Source: Staphylothermus sp. (GTDB lineage: Archaea > Thermoproteota > Thermoprotei_A > Sulfolobales > Desulfurococcaceae). From it: 15,083 nt of DNA. This document shows positions 5,519 through 13,462 of the stretch, piece by piece. Location of the stretch: assembly GCA_021159785.1 (NCBI GenBank), contig JAGHDU010000070.1:1-15083 (forward strand). Reading direction: 5' to 3'. Position 1 is the stretch's first letter; each line of letters opens with the position of its first letter. Both the position numbers and the translations under genes were made by a program. The notes beneath the pieces are model-generated. The model saw only the letters and a list, made by a program, of their open reading frames with translations. It ran no database searches and had not been told where the DNA came from.

Positions 5519-5998
5519 TTATGGTACTTGGATCGTGGTTGTGTAGCTGCTTTTCTGTACCCATTGACCAAGGTCATTCATGACATATAGGTATGCTTCT
5601 ACCTGGTGTTTTCCGGGGCTTAGGCCTTTCACGTTTACTCCTACGGTCCATGATGAATGAGATATTGTGTATATGTTGCTGTCAGACCTTACATGATCTA
5701 CATGTATGATTATCTTAGTCTTCTGGTAAAGCGAGTACAGGGGCTCAGCAGTATTCTCTGACGGGTACCTATCCCATTCAAAAGATAGCCCTGAAGCACT
5801 ACACCCCTTACTGCTTATCTTTTGAATATTATACACCAAATCATACTGCTCGACAAATATAAGCAGCCTAACCTCATATGAATTCGTGCTTATTTCACCA
5901 CTACTGCTAGACATAAGCGATAACCTAGGAACCAGTACAGCAGCCGTTATCATTCCTATTCCAAGTACCAATAATATTATGAAAACAATATTCCTCAT
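5519..5998 (-). CDS. Membrane-anchored beta-sandwich surface protein
   Basis: A 159 aa protein with an N-terminal hydrophobic segment (residues about 4-24, after MRN) that serves as signal peptide or anchor. A Ser-rich stretch follows and then a beta-strand-rich ectodomain of about 115 residues ending in VNVKGLSPGKHQVEAYLYVMNDLGQWVQ.., the pattern of an Ig/fibronectin-like fold. No enzyme motif is visible. It has a single cysteine. The ATG at 5998 shares a base with the stop of the upstream gene (TGATG), with GAGGG about 9 bases before it. It is the last gene of the long operon. Surface exposure on the cell or particle is inferred from the signal segment. Confidence 0.7.
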   Translation of the reverse strand: MRNIVFIILLVLGIGMITAAVLVPRLSLMSSSSGEISTNSYEVRLLIFVEQYDLVYNIQKISSKGCSASGLSFEWDRYPSENTAEPLYSLYQKTKIIIHVDHVRSDSNIYTISHSSWTVGVNVKGLSPGKHQVEAYLYVMNDLGQWVQKSSYTTTIQVP

Positions 5999-6366
5999 CA
6001 CTTAACCCTCGCAATAGCTTTCTTGATTAGTCTTTCAATTTTCTTTCTTCCTTTCTTCGGGAACCTCTTGTGCTCCAACACATACTCGACGAGTCGTTTA
6101 ATCTTAGCAAGCTCTCTGGGCCCAGCCTTCCACCTCTTAGCAAGGGTATATACATACTTGGTTCTCTTCTCGAATAGCTCATCATCCATCTCTATTTTTC
6201 TACAAGTTCCTTGCTCATAGGTCCAGCCTCTTCTCCTATCACGAAGTATCAAGTATAGTATCCCAACAGCCTCAGCAATAGTGTCGATACCCTTTCTCCT
6301 CAATCGCCTAACATAGACCCCCTCATTAATCGCATAACAACTATTTGAGCCCTGATACACGGGCAC
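5998..6366 (-). CDS. Very basic helical protein, possible nucleic-acid-binding or virion core protein
   Basis: A 122 aa protein unusually rich in Lys and Arg, with clusters such as RRLRRKG, DRRRG and RFPKKGRKKIERLIKKAIARVK. It has no hydrophobic membrane segment, so it is probably cytoplasmic or inside a particle and binds DNA or RNA. No family is recognised. The start is a GTG at 6366 preceded by GGGTGGTAAGAG. Its ribosome site is part of the strong hairpin at 6372-6417, so translation may be controlled or the RNA cut there. Its place among virion-type genes suggests a DNA-condensing protein (inference). Confidence 0.65.
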   Translation of the reverse strand: MPVYQGSNSCYAINEGVYVRRLRRKGIDTIAEAVGILYLILRDRRRGWTYEQGTCRKIEMDDELFEKRTKYVYTLAKRWKAGPRELAKIKRLVEYVLEHKRFPKKGRKKIERLIKKAIARVK

Positions 6367-6371
6367 CTCTT

Positions 6372-6417
6372 ACCACCCCCCGGGATCCCCTTACAGGGAT
6401 TCCCGGGCCTAGGTGGT
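6372..6417 (-). promoter_or_regulatory. GC-rich hairpin in the gap before the basic protein gene
   Basis: A long inverted repeat fills the gap between the ATPase stop and the next start. CCCGGGATCCC (6379-6389) pairs with GGGATTCCCGGG (6396-6407) with one bulged base and a six-base loop. Outer arms ACCACC (6372-6377) and GGTGGT (6412-6417) can extend it. In the transcript the 3' arm contains the GGGTGG ribosome site of the basic protein gene. Possible roles are translational masking, RNA processing or partial termination. Confidence 0.7.
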
Positions 6418-7460
6418 TAGGTTAAAAATTGTTTCAGGTTGTCCCACATGTACCATTTCGTCACTTTCATGAAACCGGGTGGATCGGGGGAATTATGCTC
6501 TTTTTTGATATAGAATTCGAGGTATGCTCGTTTACCTTTCTTACGAATTGCACCTGTTTCAAGGAGAAACCGCATAAATTTCCTCACATATCTATATTGT
6601 TTCTCTGCACTTCTGCTCTTTGCACCAGGTTCCTCGTCTGGAACCGGGCCCGGCTCTATAGTAATATTATTAATATTACTTAGTATTGCTTTGTAGCGGT
6701 TCGTATCGGTTGCAGGGTCTTTATCATATGCCTTGACTAGTCTCTTAGACTTTATCAGTCTTGCAACAGCTGAGTAGACCCCCTCAAGGAAATCGTTAAA
6801 TGTCCTAGGGGTTCGCAGCTTATAGCTTATCTCTGCAAGTGCTATCATTCCTGCTTTACCTACCATCTGGCCTATCAGCTTGATATCCGCTGGTTCCATG
6901 GGGTAGTACTTGAACAAGTAGAGATCAGATGTGCTGCGAAACGTTTTCTCCAGAAGACTGAAGACTTGGGTAGCATGGAATACAAATAGGAAACCATTGA
7001 AACCCTTCTTTGCAAGCCTATGCCTTATCATCGTATAATATTGGCTCTCGCCTACGGCTTCAGGAGTAAAGCTTAGTCTAGCATTACCAGCGCTTGCAGC
7101 TATTGCATCATCGTTGAACAAGTAGAAATATTTTAGCTTCTTGAGTTCAAGCCTCTTCTTGGCAATACCAACTATTTCACTAATGTTCCTCTCATAGCTA
7201 TGAACATATGCTATCTCATTCTCATCAATACCATAGTTCAACAACTTCTTAACAGCCTTGCCAAGAAGTGCCTCAACAAATGATGTCTTACCAGAATTCA
7301 TTGGACCAACAACTATTGCAGCACGATAAGGTATTCTTGCTTTCAACATGAATGGGGGCGCAGCAATATAGTGTAGTATCATCTCTTTAAACTGTTTACT
7401 GGATTCCTCGAAATCATTTATTCTTCTCCTCTCAACTTCTGCTAAGATGTTTAACGTCAT
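6417..7460 (-). CDS. P-loop ATPase, FtsK/HerA-like (possible DNA packaging or translocation motor)
   Basis: A 347 aa protein. Walker A is AIVVGPMNSGKTSF (GPMNSGKT at 52-59). Walker B is YFYLFNDDA (about 111-119) with paired aspartates. A strand ending in a polar residue, FVFHATQ (about 159-165), fits a sensor/Q motif. FRSTSDLYLFKYYP (about 174-187) resembles the arginine-finger region of FtsK/HerA and A32-type packaging ATPases. The C-terminal third is charged and may be a specificity domain. It has no TM segment. The ATG at 7460 is chosen because GGGTGA precedes it by five bases; an upstream GTG lies inside that site. A DNA-packaging or DNA-transfer role follows from its membrane-protein neighbours. 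Another AAA-type assembly ATPase is the alternative. Confidence 0.75.
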   Translation of the reverse strand: MTLNILAEVERRRINDFEESSKQFKEMILHYIAAPPFMLKARIPYRAAIVVGPMNSGKTSFVEALLGKAVKKLLNYGIDENEIAYVHSYERNISEIVGIAKKRLELKKLKYFYLFNDDAIAASAGNARLSFTPEAVGESQYYTMIRHRLAKKGFNGFLFVFHATQVFSLLEKTFRSTSDLYLFKYYPMEPADIKLIGQMVGKAGMIALAEISYKLRTPRTFNDFLEGVYSAVARLIKSKRLVKAYDKDPATDTNRYKAILSNINNITIEPGPVPDEEPGAKSRSAEKQYRYVRKFMRFLLETGAIRKKGKRAYLEFYIKKEHNSPDPPGFMKVTKWYMWDNLKQFLT

Positions 7461-7465
7461 ACAAG

Positions 7466-7834
7466 TCACCCTTGTGGAAGGTATTCAACTTGTATTAGTA
7501 GCTTTGCCCTGTAGAGAGCTGCTATGCATTCAGTAGCGATCTTCTTTAACGCCTTAACAGTATCCAAAACACCACCAACCTTATCAACCTTGTCCATTAC
7601 CACTGCAACAAAGATCTTTTCTAGAACATCATCATAATTAGGAATCTTAACTGTAGGAATAGCCTTAGTAAGAATATAGAGCCCCTCAACAGCATTTACA
7701 AGTTCTAAGAGCTTCCTTCTACCAACCATCTTAGTGGTTAAGTCTAAGCTAGAGATAGCCTCAGCAACACGGTCTATCTGCTTATTCAAAACCATTGTGT
7801 AATTAACTGTTTCACGGACAACAGTATAGCTCAT
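7466..7834 (-). CDS. Helical hypothetical protein upstream of the ATPase
   Basis: A 122 aa protein, almost wholly alpha-helical, with amphipathic heptad-like stretches (VLNKQIDRVAEAISSLD.., LLELVNAVEGLYILTKA, VLDTVKALKKIATECIAALY). It has no signal peptide and no clear TM segment, although IFVAVVMDKV is fairly hydrophobic. No family is recognised. The ATG at 7834 shares bases with the upstream TGA (ATGA), with GGTGA before it. Its stop codon is part of the ATPase ribosome site, so it is probably made in step with the ATPase and could be its partner. Confidence 0.65.
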   Translation of the reverse strand: MSYTVVRETVNYTMVLNKQIDRVAEAISSLDLTTKMVGRRKLLELVNAVEGLYILTKAIPTVKIPNYDDVLEKIFVAVVMDKVDKVGGVLDTVKALKKIATECIAALYRAKLLIQVEYLPQG

Positions 7835-8157
7835 AACTCTTCACCTAGAAGATCCAGTTCCTCTTTTTCCTTTTCCATATACTTCTCAAGCTCAGATTCG
7901 GTAAGCGCTAATCTATTCGACTGTATCATGGCTTTTAGGAATGCAATTTTTACAGAACCCATAATGCCCTGGCGAGTCCTGATATACTCTATATTGCTCT
8001 TTGTAACCATTATCCAAAGAGAAAACCTCATTTCAGGATCATTTAATGCTTCTGGTCCAAGATATGGTACAACTTTACCAAGTGGATGAAGAGTTAAAGC
8101 TGCTTCCTGTGCTTTCTCCAAGCTGCTTTTTCCTAGCCTGTACCAGAAATTAGTCAT
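7831..8157 (-). CDS. Small hypothetical protein
   Basis: A 108 aa protein of unknown function. It opens with an aromatic/basic stretch (MTNFWYRLGKSSLEKAQEAA) and has mixed helical segments. It ends in a strongly acidic helix (ESELEKYMEKEKEELDLLGEEL). It has no convincing TM segment. Its ATG at 8157 overlaps the stop of the two-TM protein gene (ATGA), with GGAG close upstream. It sits between the small membrane protein and the ATPase pair, suggesting a cytoplasmic-face or inner-particle component (inference). Confidence 0.65.
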   Translation of the reverse strand: MTNFWYRLGKSSLEKAQEAALTLHPLGKVVPYLGPEALNDPEMRFSLWIMVTKSNIEYIRTRQGIMGSVKIAFLKAMIQSNRLALTESELEKYMEKEKEELDLLGEEL

Positions 8158-8366
8158 CTTCTCCTACCACCCCCTGCACGTAGGCTTATGAATAATGCAA
8201 TAAACGTAAGCACGCCAGCAGCTAATACGAGTAGCTTAATTGTAGTGGGATAGGGGATCCCAGCTGCATAGGACTGGTACCAATCAACTATCATCTGGAT
8301 AAGAGTAGCTATGGCAACAAGGATAACACCCAAAATAGCTAGAAAAGCTCTACCTTTACCACTCAT
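8154..8366 (-). CDS. Two-TM hairpin membrane protein, candidate structural protein
   Basis: A 70 aa protein made of two hydrophobic helices (residues about 8-27 and 43-62). The loop WYQSYAAGIPYPTT joins them, and both ends are basic (MSGKGR at the front, RAGGGRRR at the end). This predicts both termini in the cytoplasm or particle interior. Size and layout resemble the small two-TM capsid proteins of spindle-shaped archaeal viruses, but I cannot confirm homology. The ATG at 8366 is chosen because GGTGAT lies four bases before it; a GTG at 8375 would sit inside that site. The upstream protease stop codon forms part of the ribosome site. Confidence 0.7.
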   Translation of the reverse strand: MSGKGRAFLAILGVILVAIATLIQMIVDWYQSYAAGIPYPTTIKLLVLAAGVLTFIALFISLRAGGGRRR

Positions 8367-8371
8367 TCTTA

Positions 8372-9172
8372 TCACCTTTTCCTAGCTTTCACCATTGGTA
8401 AAACCATGACTGTTGTAAGTAATGCTACCGTACCAGCAGTTATTGCAGCTATTACTGCTGGCTGGATTACTTGTGAGGAACTAGTTATTCCGCTACTTCC
8501 AAGCATGCTGCTCAAACCAGTCCTATACTTCACGCCTGCTTTTGTCAAAGCATCCTTTATTGCGGATACAGATGTACCGTAGTACATGCTAGCAGCTTCT
8601 CCTTTAACCGCAAAACTCACAAGCCCAACAACATTACCACTAACATCAACGATAGGTCCACCAGAGTTACCAGCATCAGTGCTTGCCTGGAACTCGAATA
8701 GTTGTTTATCGGGATAAACCCATGCTACTATTCCCTCTGCTATTCTTGGATCAGCACTCATTTTTTGTAGATCGCCAACGATTTTGTATAGCTCAAATGG
8801 ATAACCTATTACGAAGATCTGCTGACTCTTATCGGGGTCTTTGAAAGCCAAGCTCCAAATATACTGCTCTGCAGGCCTAGTACTTGCCCTGAGAACAGCA
8901 ACATCATGCACTCTATCAATATAGATAACATTAGCCTTACTAACATAGTCGCCATGCATAATCGTTACAGCTATATTACTCTGATAATTCACAACATGAG
9001 CAGCCGTTACCAAGTAATAGTCAGAAACCCACCAGCCAGTACCATACTGGGAACCATAAAGTACGACAACGACGCCCTTATCCCACATACTACTGTATAA
9101 TTCCTCAGCAACCACGAGTGGGGCAACCAGTATAACTATTATCAATATTAATAATAGATAAGTGGGACGCAT
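8372..9172 (-). CDS. Membrane-anchored trypsin-like serine protease
   Basis: A 266 aa chymotrypsin-fold (S1, DegP/HtrA-like catalytic domain) protease. A signal peptide or anchor covers about residues 4-22. The catalytic domain has H59 in VTAAHVV, D90 in HDVAVLRAS and S170 in TDAGNSGGP. A C-terminal TM helix lies at about 236-258, ending in VKARKR. There is no PDZ domain. The catalytic face should be outside the membrane. The substrate is unknown; the two large surface proteins encoded upstream are natural candidates for processing (inference). The ATG at 9172 is chosen over a GTG at 9193 because the signal peptide begins there and GGGAG lies about eight bases before it. It lies between genes for the membrane coiled-coil and the two-TM protein. 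Confidence 0.85.
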   Translation of the reverse strand: MRPTYLLLILIIVILVAPLVVAEELYSSMWDKGVVVVLYGSQYGTGWWVSDYYLVTAAHVVNYQSNIAVTIMHGDYVSKANVIYIDRVHDVAVLRASTRPAEQYIWSLAFKDPDKSQQIFVIGYPFELYKIVGDLQKMSADPRIAEGIVAWVYPDKQLFEFQASTDAGNSGGPIVDVSGNVVGLVSFAVKGEAASMYYGTSVSAIKDALTKAGVKYRTGLSSMLGSSGITSSSQVIQPAVIAAITAGTVALLTTVMVLPMVKARKR

Positions 9173-9174
9173 CA

Positions 9175-9573
9175 CTACTTCTCCCTCGGCCACAACCTGT
9201 GGCCTTTAGAGCACGTAATAGTTCCATCAGCCAGAACCTCTACCTCAGCGTCAGGGTGCTTTGGGCATCTCAGCTTTACAGCTCCATTTCTTAACGCATT
9301 ATATACCTCAACCGCTGCTTTAGAAGATCTCATGCACATTTGCATTTCTTCCCTATGCTTCTTCTTCAGCACATCAATGTATTCTTCAAGTTCTTTGATT
9401 CTCCCATCCTTAGCCTTCAGCCTAGCCTCATACTCTTTTTTGATCTTTTCAATTTCAGCATTACCAGACTTAACTAGACGATACATTAGAATAAGCATCA
9501 ATGGAATGAATAGTATGAATATTGTTATTACAAGAACGTCTTGTATAAGATCCAAGGTGTACGTGAGACTCAT
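9175..9573 (-). CDS. TM-anchored coiled-coil protein with C-terminal Cys/His finger
   Basis: A 132 aa protein. One TM helix (about residues 9-33) is followed by a long charged coiled coil (about 37-75, EIEKIKKEYEARLKAKDGRIK..). The C-terminal segment has CPKH at about 103-106 and CSKGH at about 121-125, a possible zinc-binding set of two Cys and two His. No enzymatic motif is seen. By the positive-inside rule the coiled coil and finger should be on the cytoplasmic or particle-inner side. That suits a link between membrane and DNA or ATPase, but this is inference. The ATG at 9573 overlaps the upstream stop (ATGA), with GGTGAG before it. Confidence 0.7.
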   Translation of the reverse strand: MSLTYTLDLIQDVLVITIFILFIPLMLILMYRLVKSGNAEIEKIKKEYEARLKAKDGRIKELEEYIDVLKKKHREEMQMCMRSSKAAVEVYNALRNGAVKLRCPKHPDAEVEVLADGTITCSKGHRLWPREK

Positions 9574-9929
9574 TTCTTCTCACCCCCTGAATGAATAAGA
9601 TTTATCCCCCTAAGCCAAGGGGGAAGAGACGGGGCAATTATGGGCCAAAGCAGAGTAAACAATAGAGTAAAGAAAAACGATACAAAGATAAACTGATCAG
9701 CTGTAACTGTGACTGAGCTGCTAACACCCTTTATCTTATTATATATGATTATATTGAACAACGGCTTATCGATCCCAAAAGCATACAAGATCCCGGCCCA
9801 TACCTTACCAGTTATCAGCATAATTATGAATGCACTTCTAAGACTACCAGTCCATTTCCAACTCACCAGAAAAACAGCTAACATGCTCAAAACCATAGCA
9901 ACAACAGCAATCTCAGCAACCAAGCCCAT
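9570..9929 (-). CDS. Three-TM membrane protein
   Basis: A 119 aa protein with three hydrophobic segments: about residues 3-24, 34-54 and 78-99. A polar loop containing NKIKGVSSSVTVTADQ lies between the second and third. It ends in a short polar/basic tail (HSGGEKK). The family is not recognised. The ATG at 9929 has GGGTGA immediately upstream, and that site contains the stop codon of the 396 aa gene. Its position next to other integral membrane genes of similar size suggests a component of one membrane complex or particle envelope. Confidence 0.7.
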   Translation of the reverse strand: MGLVAEIAVVAMVLSMLAVFLVSWKWTGSLRSAFIIMLITGKVWAGILYAFGIDKPLFNIIIYNKIKGVSSSVTVTADQFIFVSFFFTLLFTLLWPIIAPSLPPWLRGINLIHSGGEKK

Positions 9930-9933
9930 GCTC

Positions 9934-11124
9934 TCACCCAGGTGGCGGCGGTGGCTGCGCAGGAGTTATTGAAGGACTAGTTGTTGTAGGAACAGTTGAC
10001 GGCGTAGTCATAGTCGGTGGACTGGTTGTTGTAGGCGGTGTAGTAGTTGAATAGTATCTTGGATAATATCCAGGCGTCATAGGAGTAGTCGTAGTAGTTG
10101 TATTCGTTGCAGGTGCTACACTAAAACCATAAGCATTTCCGAAGAAGTAGCCTATAGTGAAGCTAAGCAGAGCAACAATAACCATAATAGTCAAGGTCTT
10201 CTTATTAAATACGCCATAGATACCATAACGTATCCTAGCAGCAGTATCACCCGCGATGACTAAGTCCATTTTCTCTTCTAAGACATCTGCTAAGGATTTA
10301 CGCCAGATGTCGGCCATGCTGAGTTTTGCTAGAATAGTCGCAGCCAGACTCTCGGATCCTACCTTGTCTTTTATTGCTTTCAATAGATCCGTTATTTCTT
10401 TTGATACATTTATCTTGATTTCACGGCCTAACTGTACAAGGTACTCGGCTAGACCGAGAGTACTCATACCAGGTATTGGCGTAATTATTTCATGTGGTGG
10501 ATTAATACCGATGCTATGATACCATGCATACTTTATACTATTATCATTTAATCTCACAATATTGGCTATGAAGAACGATAATGCAAGGGTCATTGCAACA
10601 CTGCTTACAAGTATTTCCCAGGGATCGATCTCGCCCTGGATAGCTATCTTGTATAATTTGCCTGCAATAGTAATTTCCTCAGTATGTACTGGCGGGATAA
10701 TACTAACTATAAATGCATAATAGACAAGATAAACTAAAACTGCAGCTGCAACAACCCATCTCCAAGCAAGTCCGAAAGGCGATGGATAACCTGAGGGGGC
10801 TTTAGCGTCAAACATTGACACGACTAGAGAAGACTCGCTTGGAGAAATCTTGCTTATGTACTGGTCACCGTATTTAGTCCTAATGAGTACTCTATCTTCG
10901 GTCCTTATCTCCTCGAAATCATCATCATAGTAAACATAGACATTACCATCAAGTGATTGAACAATAAGCATACGCTCCGGGGGACTAGGCGTGAAGAAAA
11001 ACATTATAACATCTTTAATCCCCTTAAGATGTGCCAAATTTTCATGTTTGTAAACAAGAAGCACGAAGAACATGAGACCCATGGGGATTGATAAAAAAAG
11101 CGGTATTAGGATTTCAAGCCTCAT
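9934..11124 (-). CDS. Four-TM membrane protein with Thr/Pro-rich surface tail
   Basis: A 396 aa protein with TM helices at about residues 4-24, 119-143, 170-191 and 309-330. Two soluble loops lie between them. Residues 25-118 include a small beta-like domain (YVYYDDDFEEIRTEDRVLI). Residues 192-308 are helical and charged. Basic residues beside the TMs place both loops inside and both termini outside. Residues 340-396 are almost only Thr, Pro and Ser and end in PPPPPG, a stalk likely to be O-glycosylated. No family is recognised. It follows the 769 aa surface protein gene by three bases and precedes the three-TM protein, so it may be the membrane base of a surface complex. The start at 11124 has GAGGCGAT upstream. 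Confidence 0.75.
   Translation of the reverse strand: MRLEILIPLFLSIPMGLMFFVLLVYKHENLAHLKGIKDVIMFFFTPSPPERMLIVQSLDGNVYVYYDDDFEEIRTEDRVLIRTKYGDQYISKISPSESSLVVSMFDAKAPSGYPSPFGLAWRWVVAAAVLVYLVYYAFIVSIIPPVHTEEITIAGKLYKIAIQGEIDPWEILVSSVAMTLALSFFIANIVRLNDNSIKYAWYHSIGINPPHEIITPIPGMSTLGLAEYLVQLGREIKINVSKEITDLLKAIKDKVGSESLAATILAKLSMADIWRKSLADVLEEKMDLVIAGDTAARIRYGIYGVFNKKTLTIMVIVALLSFTIGYFFGNAYGFSVAPATNTTTTTTPMTPGYYPRYYSTTTPPTTTSPPTMTTPSTVPTTTSPSITPAQPPPPPG
9940..10110. repeat. Low-complexity Thr/Pro-coding tract
   Basis: The 3' end of the 396 aa gene is a loose minisatellite-like tract. ACTAGTTGTTGTAGG (9975-9989) recurs as ACTGGTTGTTGTAGG (10020-10034), 45 bases apart, with more GTAGTAG/GTTGTTG variants between and beyond. 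Slippage or recombination could change the length of the encoded stalk. Confidence 0.5.
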
Positions 11125-11127
11125 TCT

Positions 11128-13437
11128 TTATCGCCTCTTCATAACAACTACTGCTAGTACAAGTAGTATGACAATGAATAAGCCTAGGAGAGCATACCTA
11201 TACTGCTCATTAGTATTAACTACTGGTTCTACTTCAGCACCCATAGTCTCGGCAAGAGTAACTGTTTTGCTAAGCTTATAGATAGTACCATCCCAGACAC
11301 CATCAACAAGGATCTTAGCCTCAGCCAACGGCCTACCAGCATCAAGCACGACTGTTCCACTTTCATCCGTGATCCCGTAACATAGTACAACATTAGCAGG
11401 ATCCACAAGCCTAACAAGCATACCAGGTATCAGGACACCCTTATCATTGTAAACCTTGACCTGTATCTTGCCGTCACCAAGATCCTTAACATCAATATTT
11501 AGACCTTCCTCAGCCTCATTATCAGCATAGACCACGATATAGGCATTAGTCAATGGATTAGTCAATGGTATATCCACGTAACCACTAGAACCTACCTGAT
11601 ACTCACCATACTTTGTACCGTCTTCTGCTAGAATAGCAACATATGAGCTACTAGGAGCATATACACGGATCTTCATGCTCGGCACTAATGCTTCAACAGT
11701 AGCACCTACAAGAGAAGTAGTATCAAGACTAACGGCATAGTCCAGTACTTGGGTAGTATTACCAGCAAACTGGCCAGTAATAGTAAACTCCCTAATAACA
11801 TTACCACTGCTATCCTTGATCTTGATTATAGTTCCTTCAGGGAAGTACATGAAATGTACTAGGTTATCGCTCTTAAGATTCTTAACAAACCATAGGAATG
11901 GCTGTTCTGCTGGGATTCTAGTAACACCATTACGTGGTGTACCAACAACGTTACTGATAAGATCGAAATAGTGCGTGCCGTTGAAGAATGTGGGGTCTAT
12001 GAGCATTTCTAAGTTCTGCAGTGGTGTTGTTTGCGGGTCTATGTTGCCATTTACATCGTTGCCGTTTTGCCATACTATTGCATAGCTTATCATCTCTGTA
12101 AAACCGCCGTAATGCGGACCCAAAATAATGGGACTATAAAGTTTAGGCTCTCCATTGTCAGCAATGTCTATTGCATATTGTGTACCATCATACCATGTAT
12201 TTAACAAACCATTGTGATGGTTCGCTGTTACTACGTGCCAATTTCCATCAATCATGTCAATTGCTGGCTTAGAAACTAGTAATCCTATCAAAGATGAATT
12301 ATCATAGAATACAAATACCCTGTGCGTATTCATCTCAGCATGTAACCTAGGACTCTCTGGTGGATCGAATATGGGTGAATTTCCTGATTCATCGGTTGAT
12401 ACTAGCTTAAACCTAACCTGCCATGCAATACTATTGTCAACAGCTGATTGTGGATTATCAAAACTAATACACTGACCAGGACTGAAGTAAGCGATATATC
12501 CATGCCATGCTACTACGTCGTTTAATGATAGATCTATGTTTGTTAGCTGTAGTTTTTCGTATAGTGTTGTGTCTTTTTGTTTGATTTGCCATCCCTGTTT
12601 GTCTCCATAGACTTCGAATACTGTTCCAGGCTGTATTGCACCGAACTGTAGTGCTACTAGTACTGGCTTGTTCCCGATCTCCTCGGTTAATGGAAGCGGT
12701 AAGACTGTGGATACTTGTGACGATCTATAGATGAAGTATGTTGCTGTAGCAACCATCCCTAGTACAAGCATTATGATAATTAATAATGCCATTGAGGTCC
12801 TAGCTGCTTGTTTCTTATTTCCTTTTGCAAACATCATTATAGCTGCTACGACTATTATTGTAGCACCAGCACCAAGCAGGAGATACTGAGTCTGCAGCTC
12901 GTTTACGCTTGCACGATTATATCCAGAACCAGTGGGCGGAGTAGTCGAGGGCTCAGGTAAGGCTTCAGGCTCATTTACTGTTGCTCCTTGTGCAACAATA
13001 GTGTACCTGGACTCAGTAGCTACAAAGCTATAGATGAACTTGCCATCAACACTTATCTTAACCGTGCCGTCCCAGTCATAGACTATTGTTACATCATGTT
13101 TCTTATCTGGCTCAAGATCAACGTATGCCTTGTCTTCATCAGTTCCGCCTTCTCTCCATATTACCTTTATACCGTGTTTTGCTTCCCAGTTCCAGGTCTT
13201 CTCTCCCCAACCAAACACTATCACCGAATACTTATCACAGCTAAGCCCGACAGCGTCACCAATAGTATTGCCCCAGAGCGGGGCATCTGGAACATATACT
13301 TTAGCAGTTACCTTGTAGCCCTTCGGGAGATAATACCCAGTAGGTGTTGGTGATACAACGTAGTTAGCATAAGCCACCGTGCCCCCGACAATCATGAGGG
13401 CCATTAGCACTATTACAAACACATATTTATGATTCAT
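11128..13437 (-). CDS. Large surface protein with two ectodomains, ConA/LamG-like
   Basis: A 769 aa protein, the largest here. A signal peptide (about residues 4-24) leads to ectodomain 1 (about 27-160, beta-rich, ending in a Pro/Thr linker). A TM hairpin (about 185-204 and 215-237, joined by KGNKKQAARTS) follows. Ectodomain 2 runs from about 245 to 745 and ends with a C-terminal TM (about 748-766) and KRR. Within ectodomain 2, residues about 320-460 have the pattern of a concanavalin-A/LamG-like lectin domain (AWQVRFKL, GNWHVVTANHHNG, TWYDGTQYAID). About 640-735 resembles a CarboxypepD_reg/Ig-like domain. Many Asn sequons are present. Host binding or particle envelope are likely roles; comparable domains occur in PAV1-type spindle viruses. 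The ATG at 13437 follows GGGTGAGAATT. Confidence 0.75.
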   Translation of the reverse strand: MNHKYVFVIVLMALMIVGGTVAYANYVVSPTPTGYYLPKGYKVTAKVYVPDAPLWGNTIGDAVGLSCDKYSVIVFGWGEKTWNWEAKHGIKVIWREGGTDEDKAYVDLEPDKKHDVTIVYDWDGTVKISVDGKFIYSFVATESRYTIVAQGATVNEPEALPEPSTTPPTGSGYNRASVNELQTQYLLLGAGATIIVVAAIMMFAKGNKKQAARTSMALLIIIMLVLGMVATATYFIYRSSQVSTVLPLPLTEEIGNKPVLVALQFGAIQPGTVFEVYGDKQGWQIKQKDTTLYEKLQLTNIDLSLNDVVAWHGYIAYFSPGQCISFDNPQSAVDNSIAWQVRFKLVSTDESGNSPIFDPPESPRLHAEMNTHRVFVFYDNSSLIGLLVSKPAIDMIDGNWHVVTANHHNGLLNTWYDGTQYAIDIADNGEPKLYSPIILGPHYGGFTEMISYAIVWQNGNDVNGNIDPQTTPLQNLEMLIDPTFFNGTHYFDLISNVVGTPRNGVTRIPAEQPFLWFVKNLKSDNLVHFMYFPEGTIIKIKDSSGNVIREFTITGQFAGNTTQVLDYAVSLDTTSLVGATVEALVPSMKIRVYAPSSSYVAILAEDGTKYGEYQVGSSGYVDIPLTNPLTNAYIVVYADNEAEEGLNIDVKDLGDGKIQVKVYNDKGVLIPGMLVRLVDPANVVLCYGITDESGTVVLDAGRPLAEAKILVDGVWDGTIYKLSKTVTLAETMGAEVEPVVNTNEQYRYALLGLFIVILLVLAVVVMKRR

Positions 13438-13462
13438 AATTCTCACCCATTGAGCAAGGCTG

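Noticed and set aside
5431..5577. Longer 131 aa form of the two-TM protein
   Set aside because: It would overlap the upstream gene by 59 bases and run through the TATA box. The ATG at 5430 has a ribosome site and a correctly spaced promoter.
12988..13353. Plus-strand frames opposite the 769 aa protein
   Set aside because: They are shadows of a well-supported minus-strand gene with no start signals of their own.
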